Shown piece by piece: positions 1-10,600 of a stretch of 64,000 nucleotides of DNA. The stretch is from Asterella californica. Lineage: Eukaryota > Streptophyta > Marchantiopsida > Marchantiales > Aytoniaceae. The notes beneath the pieces were generated by a model. That model saw nothing but the letters and a program-made list of their open reading frames with translations. It had not been told where the DNA came from and searched no databases. Numbering within the stretch: the stretch's first letter is position 1; every line of letters starts with the position of its first letter. The position numbers and the translations under genes are program-made. The stretch lies in contig JAYKYS010000005.1 of the NCBI GenBank assembly GCA_036924285.1, forward strand, positions 8,680,001-8,744,000, written 5' to 3'.

Positions 1-120
1 CCACTTCAAGTGGGTCGTAGACTTGGTGACTATGCTAGTTGGATTGTGGCAGATGAGATCTTATGTTCAAATGGCAGATGAGATCTTATGATCTTATCTT
101 ATCTTTGAAATCAAGTTGAG
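1..120 (+). pseudogene. Ty3/gypsy integrase core fragment
   Basis: The first 60 bases match, with a few substitutions, the integrase core of the full-length gypsy element in this window (around 36,890-36,950), including the first catalytic Asp region (HFKWVVDLV). The match decays through a slipped AGATGAGATC/ATCTTAT stretch and ends at 118-120 in GAG. There it joins an LTR of the same family in the opposite orientation. The fragment is cut off by the window start, so its upstream extent is unknown. It is not functional. Confidence 0.65.
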
Positions 121-1819
121 CTGCACCAGTATCACACGATTCAAACCCAAGTCCAAACAACATCCATGTACAAGCTCTTAGCTAAAGCTAGCTACCACAA
201 GTCGTACATAACCAACTAGATCTCTAACGAACTCAAAAAGAGTAAAAATCGTAGCGTAAGAATTGAAAAAGGTCTATCTGAGAACTTTTTCTTTTGGCCA
301 AATGGTCTTCAGATGTCGATAGGATCTTCTTCTCTGACTCCGCTGGCCTAAGAAACCTTCAGATCCAACTCTCGACAGCCGAGATATCATCGACTTTTGA
401 TCGCAGGTGATTGAACTTTCAAAAACTCTTCCGTGAGGCTTAAAATCACACACACCGTCCAAACGGATCGTCTGATATGATATCCATCTTCATTGGTATC
501 TAGCTACCCCGAATCCAACGAGACTCCAAACAAGCCATGTGGAGTTCTCTTCGCAAAACCACACAAGAAATTTGATCGCATGATGCAAAAAACTGACGTA
601 AATCGACTTCCTGTGGCTCAAACTCGCTTACCGCACCAAACCAACAATCCAATCCACACACGGTCTTCTCCTTTGCGTAGATGAAGACTTCATGATCACG
701 CATGCAACAAGAACGAAGAGCTTGGCTCACCGATCACGAAGAACAACCTAATCTCAGATCATAGACGATGAAAAATTGACGTAAGCGCTTCCCTGCGAAT
801 AAATTTTACTCAGAACTCTCAAGTCACCAGATGAAACTTCGTATCGTCTTCAATTTCCTAAAGAACTCGGCGTTTTGATACTAATGGATCTAAGGACAGC
901 AAGTTTGGACTCCAAAACGGCCGGAATGGTCCAACTCTCCTTCACATATCACTAAAGCCTCCAAATTCTCTTCCTTACGTCTCAATTTCTCATAGAACAC
1001 ACTCTCCGATCTGTCTCTTCACGAACCGTCTTAACCAACACGTAGCTTGCACAGATTTGAACCCAAATGACACCTTACGTGCATGCATTAGACTTCTCAA
1101 TTATCCAAATCATACACCGACAGATCGTAGAAACAAACTAGTCCTTTAAGCTGCCCCCATACGCCAGTCGTTGTACGTACAAATTTTCTCAGATAATGAG
1201 CTAGCAGGCCCCTTACGTCCTTAGTATAGCACCAAGAGCCACAAATACCCAATCAGCAATAGTAAGCTAGGGTCTCGCTTGAATTCTTCCTCCTTTCGAG
1301 TCTTGTAACTTCACCACTAGGCATCCAAATGAAGTAGACGAGGTGCCCATGGAAAATTGATAACGAGCTCTACCCATTGATGTAATGAAAGTGAAGATCC
1401 GAAGTTGCACAAAAAGCCCCATAAGCTAAGGTCTAGCTTGTTTTTCCCATCTTTTGAGTCTCATAACTTCTCCCACTAGGCGTCCAAATGAAGTAGACGA
1501 AGTGCCCATGGAAAGCTGATAACGAGTTCTACCCATTGATGTAATAAAAGTGAAGATCTGAAGTTGTGCAAAAAGCTCATAAGCTAGAGCCTTGCTTGTT
1601 TTCTCATCTTTCGAGTCTCGTAACTTCTCCACTAGGCGTCCAAATGAAGTAGACAAAGTGCCCTTCGAAAGCTGACAACGAGCTCTATCCATTGATGCAA
1701 TGAATGTGAAGAACTAAAGTTGTACAAAAAGTCTCATTTTTAGTCCCATGAGTGTATTTGGAGGGACAAGATAAGTATCAAAAATAGATTTTCAGGTAAG
1801 AGCCAGTCCCGACACGACA
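118..1819 (-). mobile_element. Gypsy LTR copy, inverted and 3'-truncated
   Basis: On the minus strand this is the same LTR family as the pair at 29,886-31,892 and 38,165-40,164. The family start TGTCGTG is at 1,819-1,813 (seen as CACGACA on plus). The three tandem repeat units of about 150 bp lie at about 1,316-1,735. The 3' portion, with the motif around the ATCGTGTGATACTG sequence, is at about 121-150. The last 300 or so bases of the LTR are missing; the break is at 118, where integrase sequence begins. The outer flank at 1,820-1,823 is ACGT, as for the other copies. Confidence 0.75.
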
Positions 1820-2409
1820 ACGTATGGTGTTGAGGTTTTGTTTTCAGTCCCTCAAGTTGGAGCAATTGGTTCTTGGTTGGTGGTGTGTTCGTGGTCGACA
1901 TTAGGTTTGTTATCACGGGACTCTCGCGAGGTTCCACGAGAGATTTCTCTAGAGTACATGGTGAGTTCACACAGAGTGGTTGTAAGTATCAGTCAATGAT
2001 ATCAGTTTCAATGACGAGAGATATCATTTTGATCTGTGTTAGTGGTACTTTTCACGTTGTTATCACATCGATCGTGTGAGATATGGACGAGATCTATGAG
2101 ACCTCGGCGATACTCAAGTGCAATGGACATCATCAAGCTTGATGATTCCATCCAAAAGTTCGACAGTTGGTGTGATATGCAACAGATGCGGAACCAACCC
2201 GTAGTTGTTTACTCCCTTCATGGCATGAAAGAGATTTTTTCAAAACTTGGAGGGGCTGCCGATGCACTGTAGTCCCTCAACAGTCTTATCGATCAACTAC
2301 CCCTCAATCTCTCAACCTCCACGATAGTAATTGATCATCGATTAAGATCCGATTAAAGACTTTTTAGACTTTCAAGATATATTGGAACAATCTCGAGTAT
2401 AAATGTTGC
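1820..2409. other. Decayed sequence between retroelement pieces
   Basis: No supportable gene. Two short open stretches on plus (1,873-2,079 and 2,036-2,272) lack recognisable motifs. The second (peptide start SMRPRRYSSAMD, ending in KLGGAADAL) could be a gag-like remnant, but this cannot be shown by eye. Confidence 0.4.
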
Positions 2410-2740
2410 TCATCAAACTTCAACGCCACTTGACGCACTTCTTTTCGTTGCAGATCTTCATCAAAGCTTTCACAATGAGCGGATGACCGTGTTCACTCTT
2501 AGCATTCCTTTCAGAGTTGTAGGCAGTTGTCATTGACAACTTCACTCCACACCTTGCAAAGAATTCACGAGCCTCATATGCATCTAGTTCTCCTTGATCT
2601 GAGTGATCTTTCTCACACATCCATATTGACAAACAACCTCTTCCAAGATAAATTTACATACCCGTTCAGTTGTCTTTGTCTCAAGCGTCCTACTCTCAAC
2701 TTGATTTGAAAGATCTACTCGAGCAAGTACCAAGTACCTC
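2410..2740 (-). pseudogene. Ty3/gypsy integrase core fragment (second)
   Basis: Read on minus, this piece corresponds to 36,930-37,160 plus 37,390-37,460 of the full-length element. It contains the second catalytic Asp region (DQGELDAYEAREFF) and the third-acid region (NAKSEHGHP), joined without interruption as TTAYNSERNAKSEHGHP. It therefore preserves the uninterrupted ancestral state of the site that carries an insertion at 37,155-37,385. It is a fragment without zinc finger or C-terminal domain, and non-functional. Confidence 0.8.
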
Positions 2741-3495
2741 ATCTGCTGTACAAAAAATATACGATTACTATATATAGTGTCCCAAGATTTCTCCTTTAGC
2801 CCATTGTAGCATAAAAGATTTCGTTTCTCAAGAAGATTACACTAGTTACGCTGCTCTAAGTTCTAAGATCTGTCCAAACTCACGAACACTCGAGATTTGT
2901 CTAGAAATCTCTTTTTCTCACAAAAACCACAAGGCTTCCAGATCCTTCAGAAGGTGCTCTGGACCTTAACATACAACTACTACTTAAAATATCACACAAT
3001 TACCCACTGAGAAGTCTGAGAAGACGATTTCTACTTCCAAGTCACGGCTTCCAATCTTCTCACGATGGCTTCCAGAAACAATTCTCGGCTTCTGGGGGTT
3101 CAATTCGGCTTCTGACATCTCCAGAAGACCGTCTCAGCTTCGTAGATGCCAAATAACTATTCCCTATCACACATTGCTCTTACAATTTCTAACAAGGTTA
3201 GACTAATCGTAGGATGTATGCCCCCTATAGCCTTTCTAGACTTTTGTCTGCAAAAACTGTCTTCTGACAACACTACAATGACATTCACATCCACTGATAC
3301 TCAATAGAAGCTTCAGAAACCCAGTAGAAGAAGATAGGAAGAGGGGAAGATGAGAGAAGAGAGAGAAGAAGAGAAAATCCAAACAAGAAAAAACAAGAAG
3401 AAAAGGAGAAATTAAGATTCCGACAAGCTTCTAGTCCGGATCTTGACTAACAACTCATCCTTGCTTGTAGTAAATTGGGAAAGAAGACCAAAGAT
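2741..3495. other. Non-coding stretch with purine-rich tract
   Basis: No gene seen. It is rich in CTTCTG/CTTCCAG/GAAGAC words at about 2,930-3,160, and has an almost pure purine tract at about 3,310-3,410. The same word usage continues through the coiled-coil ORFs at 3,500-6,640 and recurs at 40,280-40,530. This suggests the untranslated part of one retroelement family (inference). Confidence 0.4.
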
Positions 3496-4757
3496 CTACT
3501 TACAGTTACATTGTCTTCCATCGAGGATGACGTCTTCTGCTGTGGAAGAAGGCTTCCGGCTTCTTTTGTCTTCGTTCCGAGTACTCTGACTCAGGGGACC
3601 AATCTCCATGGATAGTCCGTGCGTGGATCCGAAGTGCTCCACTGGATGAGACAAGCTTGGACTCTGCACAGCTTCTAACAATCACTGCCACTCAACAAGA
3701 AGGCTTCACATGCGCAATTGGATATGAATTCGATGAAATCCACTCCCTAGAGGACATGGACAAAGCTTCTACAATCAAATCTGAAATCCAATCCCCGAGA
3801 AGAAGTTACATTGGCTTCTGGAACCTTACTCCTTCCACTTTTTGTCACTATCTCTTGACACATCAGCTTAGAAGCAGGACTGCATGATGATGCCGTTCCT
3901 TGTCTATGCTATCTACTACTGTCTACATCTTTACGATCCTCTGCTAGGAGCGGAGGTGCAGACCTACTCTATGTAACCAAAACTCTGCGCATGTAGTGTA
4001 TGTGGGTGTGTGTACTCACATGTGTGTGTAAAATCCTACATTGACATCGACTTTATATAATTTCCTTGAGTCATAAGAGAGAGATCCCTTCCAATCGCAA
4101 CTCACAGCCTAGGGAAAGATGGGGCGCTATCAGAAGACCACCACCTCCTAGGCTTCGGTTCCTCCTCTGAGTTTGAAAAGTACTTTTCTTCTCCTACCGT
4201 TGCTTATCCTGCCACATGGACTAAAAATAAAAAGAGAGTTGTCCATCTTAAAACAACAAACTCTGATTCTTACAAAAATAGCTAAGGTAATTAACAGCTA
4301 ACTACTTGTACTGTATATTCCTGATCGTCAGGTGTGATCTCCATGAGATCCTCACCTGCATGACCTTCTAATTTGTCTTCTAGCACTATGGGTGACCCTA
4401 CTGGTACCTCTGGTGCGGCTAAGATGGCATCCTCCTCAGTACTAATCATGTGCGCTTCTGCCATGGCTTCGGAAGCCAGAAGAGGTCATTGGGAAGCTGA
4501 ATTCACTTGTGCTTCGTGGCTCTTCTTCGCCACATGCTCGACACTGGAGCTGGGTGGTCTCACAGGGATCAGAGGTAGTCACCTCCTCCACTTTGAATAC
4601 TTGGGAAGCCATCTCTTCTTCCTGTCTTCCAGAAGACGTCTTGTCTTCCGGGGCCTCTTCGCTATTCTTCTCGACTTCCAACGTTGTAACCATCAAATGG
4701 ACATCGAGGTCGAACTCCTCTTTGTCGAGGTCCTCCACAATTGCTGATCCTGGTGCA

Positions 4758-5555
4758 CTAGAAGATGTAACTGCATGTTGTGAAATCGAGGGAAGATCGT
4801 AAAGAGTCTTCAGACCCTCGATCTAGGTAGCGGAACATGCTCTCCTTGCAGTCCACCAACATCTCCCTAGAAGCGTCGTCCCATGAACGAGCTAGGGTCG
4901 GAAGCTTCCTTCTCCTAGTGAAGTTGAACTTCTTCCGAAGCGCTTCCTCTGTCTGTGCTATAATCTCCTTGGCTCGGGCTTCTGCTTCTTCCCACTGCTT
5001 CTTTTCCTCTACAGCCTGGGCTTCCACGGCTTCCCGCAGTGCACTCCAAGTCGTCTTTTCCTCTGCGAGATCAGTTAACTTACCCCTGATCCGCAGAACT
5101 TCATGCTCGTACTGCTGAGGTCGCATTTGCAACTCCTGGTTGCTCTTCCGCAGCTGTGCCAACTCCTTGACCGAAGCAGAAGCTTCCGCCTTATGCTTTG
5201 TTGCAATCTTTTCTGTGGTACGGAGGTTGGCTTCCAGAGCTTCCAGCTTCTGCTTTTGGGCTTCCTCCTGTTGGATCAAGGTTCGAAGACCAAATCCAGG
5301 CTGCAGCGATTTCTCTTGAGCCATCGTGTGCTTCTCCACCAACTCCATCGCTGGTTGGATCTCCGAACTGAAGAAGGCACTGAACTCTTCCATGCGTTTT
5401 CTCGCAGAAGACAAGTTCATACCCACAAATAGATCTGAGGTGACTTCCTTGTCTTCCAGAGGCATGGATACCTCTTCCACCATAATGATCTTCTCCTTCA
5501 GTGTCCGAGAAGATGCTACCCTCAATGTCTTCCGAGGTGAAAGATCTCTTCTCAC
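4758..5555 (-). pseudogene. Coiled-coil protein, unknown (265 codons)
   Basis: This is the longest open frame of the 3.5-6.6 kb block. Residues about 1-55 are basic/mixed (MRRDLSPRKTLRVASSRTLK). Residues about 90-215 are a long Glu/Lys/Gln/Ala heptad-like coiled coil (for example EEAQKQKLEALEANLR, then ELAQLRKSNQELQ). The C-terminus has no known motif. The frame is open but its neighbours are interrupted, so it is probably one segment of a formerly longer protein. No enzymatic function can be assigned; a structural gag-like role is a guess. Confidence 0.4.
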
Positions 5556-5669
5556 CGCAAAAGCAGTCCTCTTTTCTGCGCATCCTCTGGTCGCAGTCGG
5601 AACATCAACCTAGGTCTTGAGGAGTCTTCATAAGACTCCATATGGTCGCAGAAGCTATCTTCTTGACAA

Positions 5670-6632
5670 TCATGGTGTTGGGCATGTCTTCTTGCGAATT
5701 CGACTCGGATCCGAAAAGAATGGTAGAGGAGGATGTACTCTTTCTAAGCACGCTCTTAAGATCCATCCTCTTTGGTGACGACGCGTCTTTCGTGTCGCTG
5801 GAGTCATCTTCTCACACCATAACCGTCTTCGATGAGTGTCTGGTTCTATCTGAGGCGCTAGAGTGGGAGAGGAGACATGACAAATGCTCAGTCTTCTTCT
5901 TCCAAGGTCTCTTCCTTCATATCTCGCTGTCTCGTTAGTCCATAATTGGCCAACTGGTTCTCCTTTAGGCCCCCCTTGGACACATACATATAGTAGAAGA
6001 AAGAGATGAGATGTCCTCTTGCTGGTGTGCTCAAGTACACTAACTTGGTTTGGACGTAGGTGTGGAAGAAGGTGCCCCAGTTGACAACATATCCGTCCCA
6101 AATAGCTTCCAGGAACTCCATGTCCTGGTCTCCAAGGTATGTAACCTTGGAGACGTGGTGAAGGTACAACTTCCCCAGAAGATGCTTCTTTGGCTCCCGG
6201 TAGACTTTCACCTTCCATCCATTCCTCCCATGTCTATCTTCTAGGAAGAGACGTGTAGTACTTATAGATACATGCCATTTCCTTGAGATTATCAGCAAAA
6301 TCTTCTTCTCCAGCTCATATCCACGGTTCTCTGATTCATGCCGGTGGAAAGCTCGGCGTCACCACTCCATCGTCCACAAGGATGGTCTTCCTTGGGCGAC
6401 TCCTGCCTTGACACATACACGGTTGCGAGGAGGTAATGCTACCCAGACCTCTTCTATAATACCTTGGTCCACGAGATTCTAGTCCCATGTGAAGAAGTCG
6501 AGGTCCAACTTCTTGATGAAAGGTTTGACCTCGAGAAACTCTGATTAAGATAACATCAACCCTCGAGGATGCATCGACATTGAACTTTTGTTGCACTAAA
6601 CCACACATACTTGTTGTGAGCCTAAGACTCAA
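5670..6632 (-). pseudogene. Upstream part of the gag-like coding region
   Basis: Three frames are used successively. The frame at 6,298-5,888 has the most protein-like composition: aromatic-rich, with motifs VNWGTFFHTY and SFFYYMYVSKGGL. The 6,632-6,336 frame precedes it and the 5,938-5,670 region follows it. Frame changes and stops show decay. The region has no zinc knuckle and no recognised catalytic motif. It may be the N-terminal half of the coiled-coil protein at 4,758-5,555. Confidence 0.35.
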
Positions 6633-6956
6633 TCTTTACTAGGCCCTCACAGTCCAGCTTCCACTCTCAAAATACGAATCTAGTCTTCCAGAAGACAGCT
6701 ATTTTGTCTTCTAGAATTCTAACAGTGCTTCTTAAGTACATTACGTCTTCTGAGCTATATCTAAGCAATCCTAACTAAGCAAGGCATCGCATGGATTCCT
6801 AAGAAAACATTCCACTTTGCAATTCATCTTACTTCCTAATAGACTAATGGCAGCATATAGTTTAGTTGTCACTTGACCTGGTGAGTTATTGGAGGACAAT
6901 GCACATGCGGAGGATACTCCAATACTAGAGGAGATGGAGTCCTTATCCAATATGAG

Positions 6957-8129
6957 TGGGTAGTTCCTTCAATTTTGGATGTCCCACTTTGGAGTTCGAG
7001 TTAAGAATTACAGCAGTATGTTGATCAGTTGGTACAAGAGGTTTGGAAAGAAGCTTTTGTGCCGTCAATAGAGGAGTTGAGTGATGTTCTCACTAAACTC
7101 TTGTCACTTTGTCGTCTTTTGATATCACGCTCATTGTTTGGCAATATTCTCAAGAGGGTGTGTGTGTGTTGGATCTATTGGAGAGATCATCACTAGTTTG
7201 ACAGCGATGTTGCAGGTCGGCAAACCAGTATAGCGATACTTGTATGTGGAGAGTAATGAGATAATAAGACGAGTCTCATTGTGTCATGTGGTGCGATTGT
7301 TATAGAGATACCTTGACCTACTATCAATGTCAACATTTTGAGGATACCAACAAGCGTTATTATCGAATATTTTGCTGCTAGAGACGTGGGACTTAGTACG
7401 AGAGTAAGCTCTATACATTTGATGATTGCGGGTTGGTCATGTCAGGACCATACACGTGTAAGAACAAGACATGGTCTACATGATCCACGATCTCAAATGT
7501 TCTAGGAGATATTACGGATTCTACGACATCTTCATATTCATAGTACATGTTTTCCAACATATATCTTGGAGAACATGCCATTGTTAAGTGTCATTCGTCC
7601 ATGGATGATGATGGATGTGCATCAAGTGCGGTCATGGATTAGACCGGCTGTATTGTTGGATGTAGTGAGAATGGGATCTTGTGCACATCATCCACGGTGT
7701 ATGATGGACTAACTTGTTACATAAGGAGTTGTTGAGGAGGGCATATGATGGAGGTCACGGCACACCTTGAGTTGATAGCATCTTGGATGCAAGACGAAGA
7801 TCTCAAGTAGTGAGAGATGTTGACAAGTCACTCATGGTCGTGGTGAACCTAGTGGGATAACCTAGAGCGGCATTGTCTACACTTTTGAGCCTCTTTGGTT
7901 CCCTAGACTAGTATGGGATGCTAGTTTGTAGTTGTTGATGGAGCTCAATACCGATGAGAGAGAGCGTGCGATGGGGTTTCTGACAAGTACGACGGCTGTG
8001 ACTTCGGTGTCAAAGGAAGCACGTCGTCATGTGTTGGATCAAGCAATGGACTTGAACTGCTTGACCTGGATTGTGAGCCTTGGTTTGGCTGAGCATCGTC
8101 AGATGCGATCGATAAGTATTATTGCTTGA
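6957..8129 (+). pseudogene. Retroelement-encoded C5-cytosine DNA methyltransferase (broken)
   Basis: C5-MTase motifs are seen in the canonical order. Motif I-like: VLDLF at 7,166-7,179, then a frame shift into GEIITSLTAMLQVG (7,180-7,221). Motif IV: AGWSCQD at 7,428-7,448, where the catalytic Cys is kept but the usual Pro of PCQ is Ser. Motif VI: ILENM at 7,563-7,577, for the usual ENV. Motif VIII-like: AHHPR at 7,683-7,697. A target-recognition-like stretch follows (VDSILDARRRSQVVRD). Motif IX/X: ELNTDERERAMGF then LDQAMDLNCLTWIVSLGLA (7,938-8,094). The family transfers a methyl group from S-adenosylmethionine to cytosine C5. In-frame stops at several sites and the shift in motif I make this copy inactive. 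A conserved segment upstream (DVPLW, QLVQEVWKEAFVPS) belongs to the same polyprotein. Confidence 0.85.
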
Positions 8130-8329
8130 GCGCTTTGTCTACCGAGACGACAGAGATAAAGACTGCAGGCGTCATCCGTTGGCACCATGAGATGTGACGA
8201 GAGATCAGTTGGAGATTGTAGCTAAAAGCTACGATGTCGTGGTGCGGACATGGTCGAATCTATTGATGGTGAACAGGAGAGGCTTGCTCATGATGTTGCT
8301 CAATAGCAACCAATTGCTTTGTCCTCTAC

Positions 8330-10600
8330 CTCTGATATGATAACAAAGAATACTTGGGAGCTTGAGATTGGAACCAAGCTTATAGGAGGAGAGAGACGAA
8401 GAAGACATAGTCTCCTGAAGAGTTACAAGAACTGTTTTGTCGTCACTATGAAGAATTTGGATACCTTGAATGGATCAAATTTACGGATTGAGTTGACTAG
8501 TGACACACCAATTTTTTGATGTCCTCATAGATACAGTGATATGGAGAGAGCTCTAATCCGAAGTCGGACTTAAGACTTGTTTGAGACTAGTTTGGTAGAG
8601 ATATCTTATGAAGAGTATGCATTTGTCATTGTTATGCCAACCAAGAAGGATATGTATAACAACTACACAGACAGGAGGATGTGTGGAGACTACCGTCCTA
8701 TCAATTGGTAGACGAAGTTTGATAAGTATGCCATGTCTACACTAGAAGAGATCTTTGATGCAGTCGGGCATGCAAAGGTCTTCAGTACGTTGGATCTTCA
8801 AGCAGGATACCATCAGTTGCCGATCATAGAGGAGGATAGGACGAAGACATTGTTCTGGGAGGTTGATCCTCATGGTGTCGTGATGTGAATTCTTTCACAT
8901 AGTAAATAATTCACCTCTCAGTTAGAAGTTAGTCTCTCTGGGGATCACCGTGGTATGTTCAAAAGTTACAAACAGAGTTGCAGGCGAGAAGTTACTTGGA
9001 GTTCTTCTACAAGATTTATGATACCGAGAAATGTGTCATAAAGTGAGTTCGAAAATTATATTTAAGATTTCTCTCATGTAGATTGTAGTATGTAGTATTT
9101 ATTTGCATCTTAAAATTTACAAAAAGACCATGTCTAAAGAAACTTATGGCAATTCGTGTTAGTGAAGAAAAGACGAAATACCACGCTTTAGTAGCATATC
9201 AGCTTAGAAATTGATCTCGAACCAGTTGTGAGATTGGCTTCCGTGGGTAGCTAAGTAAACATGTATGGAGGAGGTCCAAGGATCAAATCCCCTCAGACTC
9301 ACAACCGGCTTGGAGTAGATTGACCCCTTCGAGAGAATATGTGGGACATCAAGTTACCTAGGGGCGAGACACTAGATGTCCCTCAAGCGTATTGTGAATG
9401 CGAGATGCCTCCGTCTACTCTTGCACTAGTGCAGTCATCTGATGTGGATGCTAGAGAGAGATTACCGCCGGATTTCCGAAATGGATCCTATGCTAGAGGA
9501 CTAACTCGCCTTCGGGTTGTCAATGTCACTAGTACGAATTCGGTGAGACCTTCTAAGTCCTTAGGTAGCGAGATGGCATTAAAGATACTCCAAGTCGGTA
9601 CCAAATCTTTTGTAGAATATTATAAATCTAGTCATGTTATTCACTTGGGTCAAGTGATTTAACTAATACTTGAGGAGATACTTATGACGTTTTGAAGTTC
9701 AAGGGGGCTGGAGAACGACAATGATGATAACTCGGGCTCCACGTGTCAAAATGAGGTGATTCCCATGACTAGAGGTAGCCGTGGTGGAGTTACTTCGGGT
9801 GGAGGTGTCAGATGTTGACTGAACGGTCGACTCGGTGTTCGTCCGTATAGATGAATCTGCAAAGGCTTGTGAACTAGTCTTCTTTCGTGTTGGATTTTTA
9901 TTAGTGATTTATTTTTCTACTGCCATCTGTCTAGGTCATCTTTTATCCCTGCCAAGTGACAGTGAAGGTTACGTAGGGTGGAGGACAACCCAGAGGGGGT
10001 GTACTCCAAAGGAGAGAATTCTAGGATCATTATCGTAGTGTGGAGAATTGTCTTCGTGAGCAGAGATCATCGAGTAGAGAGAAATCGAATAGTTAGGAGA
10101 GGTTTTACACATAAGTTACGTTTGAAAGGAGTTTTTGACTGATCAGAGTTTTGACATCGAAGGATTGAGAGGAGAGGACAGAAACGAGTAGAGAGGAGAC
10201 CTACAACTTGTACGCACATTTTTCTGAATAGAAAACGAGAAGCTTCTAGGTGAACGTGTTGGTGCTTCGCAGGAGCAGTTTTCTGATCTCCTCCAGATCG
10301 ATATCAACGTGATGGATTATTTTCTTACGATCCGTATTCCATGTGTGGTTTTCTGCCCTCCTTTTCACGATAGTATCACAGCTAGAAGGTTCTGCCCTTC
10401 CTAGAAAACTCTCGCCTCAACAACAGCAAGGATTGTTTATATCAATGATGATTCTTACTGTTGAATAACGCACCTGCCGAGTTTCATAGAGTTATGGACA
10501 GAATCCTAACAGGATTGGATTTTGTTCGGTGTTACATTGATGACATCCTAATCTTAGTGCTATAATGGAGGAGCACGAGAGACATTTAAGTTGGTGTTTG
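8330..10600 (+). pseudogene. Gypsy reverse transcriptase, split by an insertion
   Basis: A linker with KSYKNCFVVTMKNLDTLNG precedes RT. RT motifs: VMPTKKD, RMCGDYRPIN (8,676-8,707), then VFSTLDLQAGYHQLP (8,781-8,825) with the first catalytic Asp, ending at DPHG (8,865-8,876). After the insertion the frame resumes at about 10,450 with LNNAPAEFHRVMDRIL and CYIDDILIL (10,532-10,558), which carries the catalytic DD box (YIDD, for the usual Y[V/I]DD). A TAG sits between the RPIN and DKYAM blocks. The element is clearly Ty3/gypsy by motif spacing. It is dead. Confidence 0.85.
8876..10372 (+). mobile_element. LTR-like insertion inside RT
   Basis: The RT frame is interrupted between DPHG (ends 8,876) and LNNAPAEF (about 10,450). 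The inserted block starts TGTCGTG (8,876-8,882) and has CACGATA at 10,366-10,372, the same two terminal motifs as the 2-kb LTRs at 29,886 and 38,165. The next bases (10,373 on, GTATCACAGCTAGAAGG) resemble the common plant primer-binding site that pairs with initiator Met-tRNA. So the block is best read as one LTR plus leader of a second gypsy family, truncated before its coding region. The internal sequence is not alignable by eye with the 2-kb LTR. An open frame at 9,339-9,662 has no recognised domain. Confidence 0.5.

Larger units (their letters stand above)
3496..6640 (-). mobile_element. Decayed retroelement-like coding region (gag-like, coiled coil)
   Basis: A 3-kb minus-strand region of overlapping open frames broken by stops and frame changes. 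In coding order it includes 6,632-6,336, 6,298-5,888, 5,555-4,758, 4,738-4,442 and fragments down to 3,496. The piece at 6,298-5,888 has a globular look (YLGDQDMEFLEAIWDGY, VNWGTFFHTYV). The next long piece is a Glu/Lys/Ala/Gln-rich coiled coil, and the last is acidic. Globular head, coiled coil, then acidic tail suits a gag-like or transposon structural protein. I recognise no polymerase or transposase domain, so the element type is uncertain. Dense GGAAGC/CTTCCAG words mark the whole block. Confidence 0.45.

Noticed and set aside
9230..9300. tRNA-like stretch with GGATCAAATCCCC and GTGGGTAGCTAAGT
   Set aside because: The B-box is imperfect and no acceptor or anticodon stems form. It lies within the LTR-like insertion.
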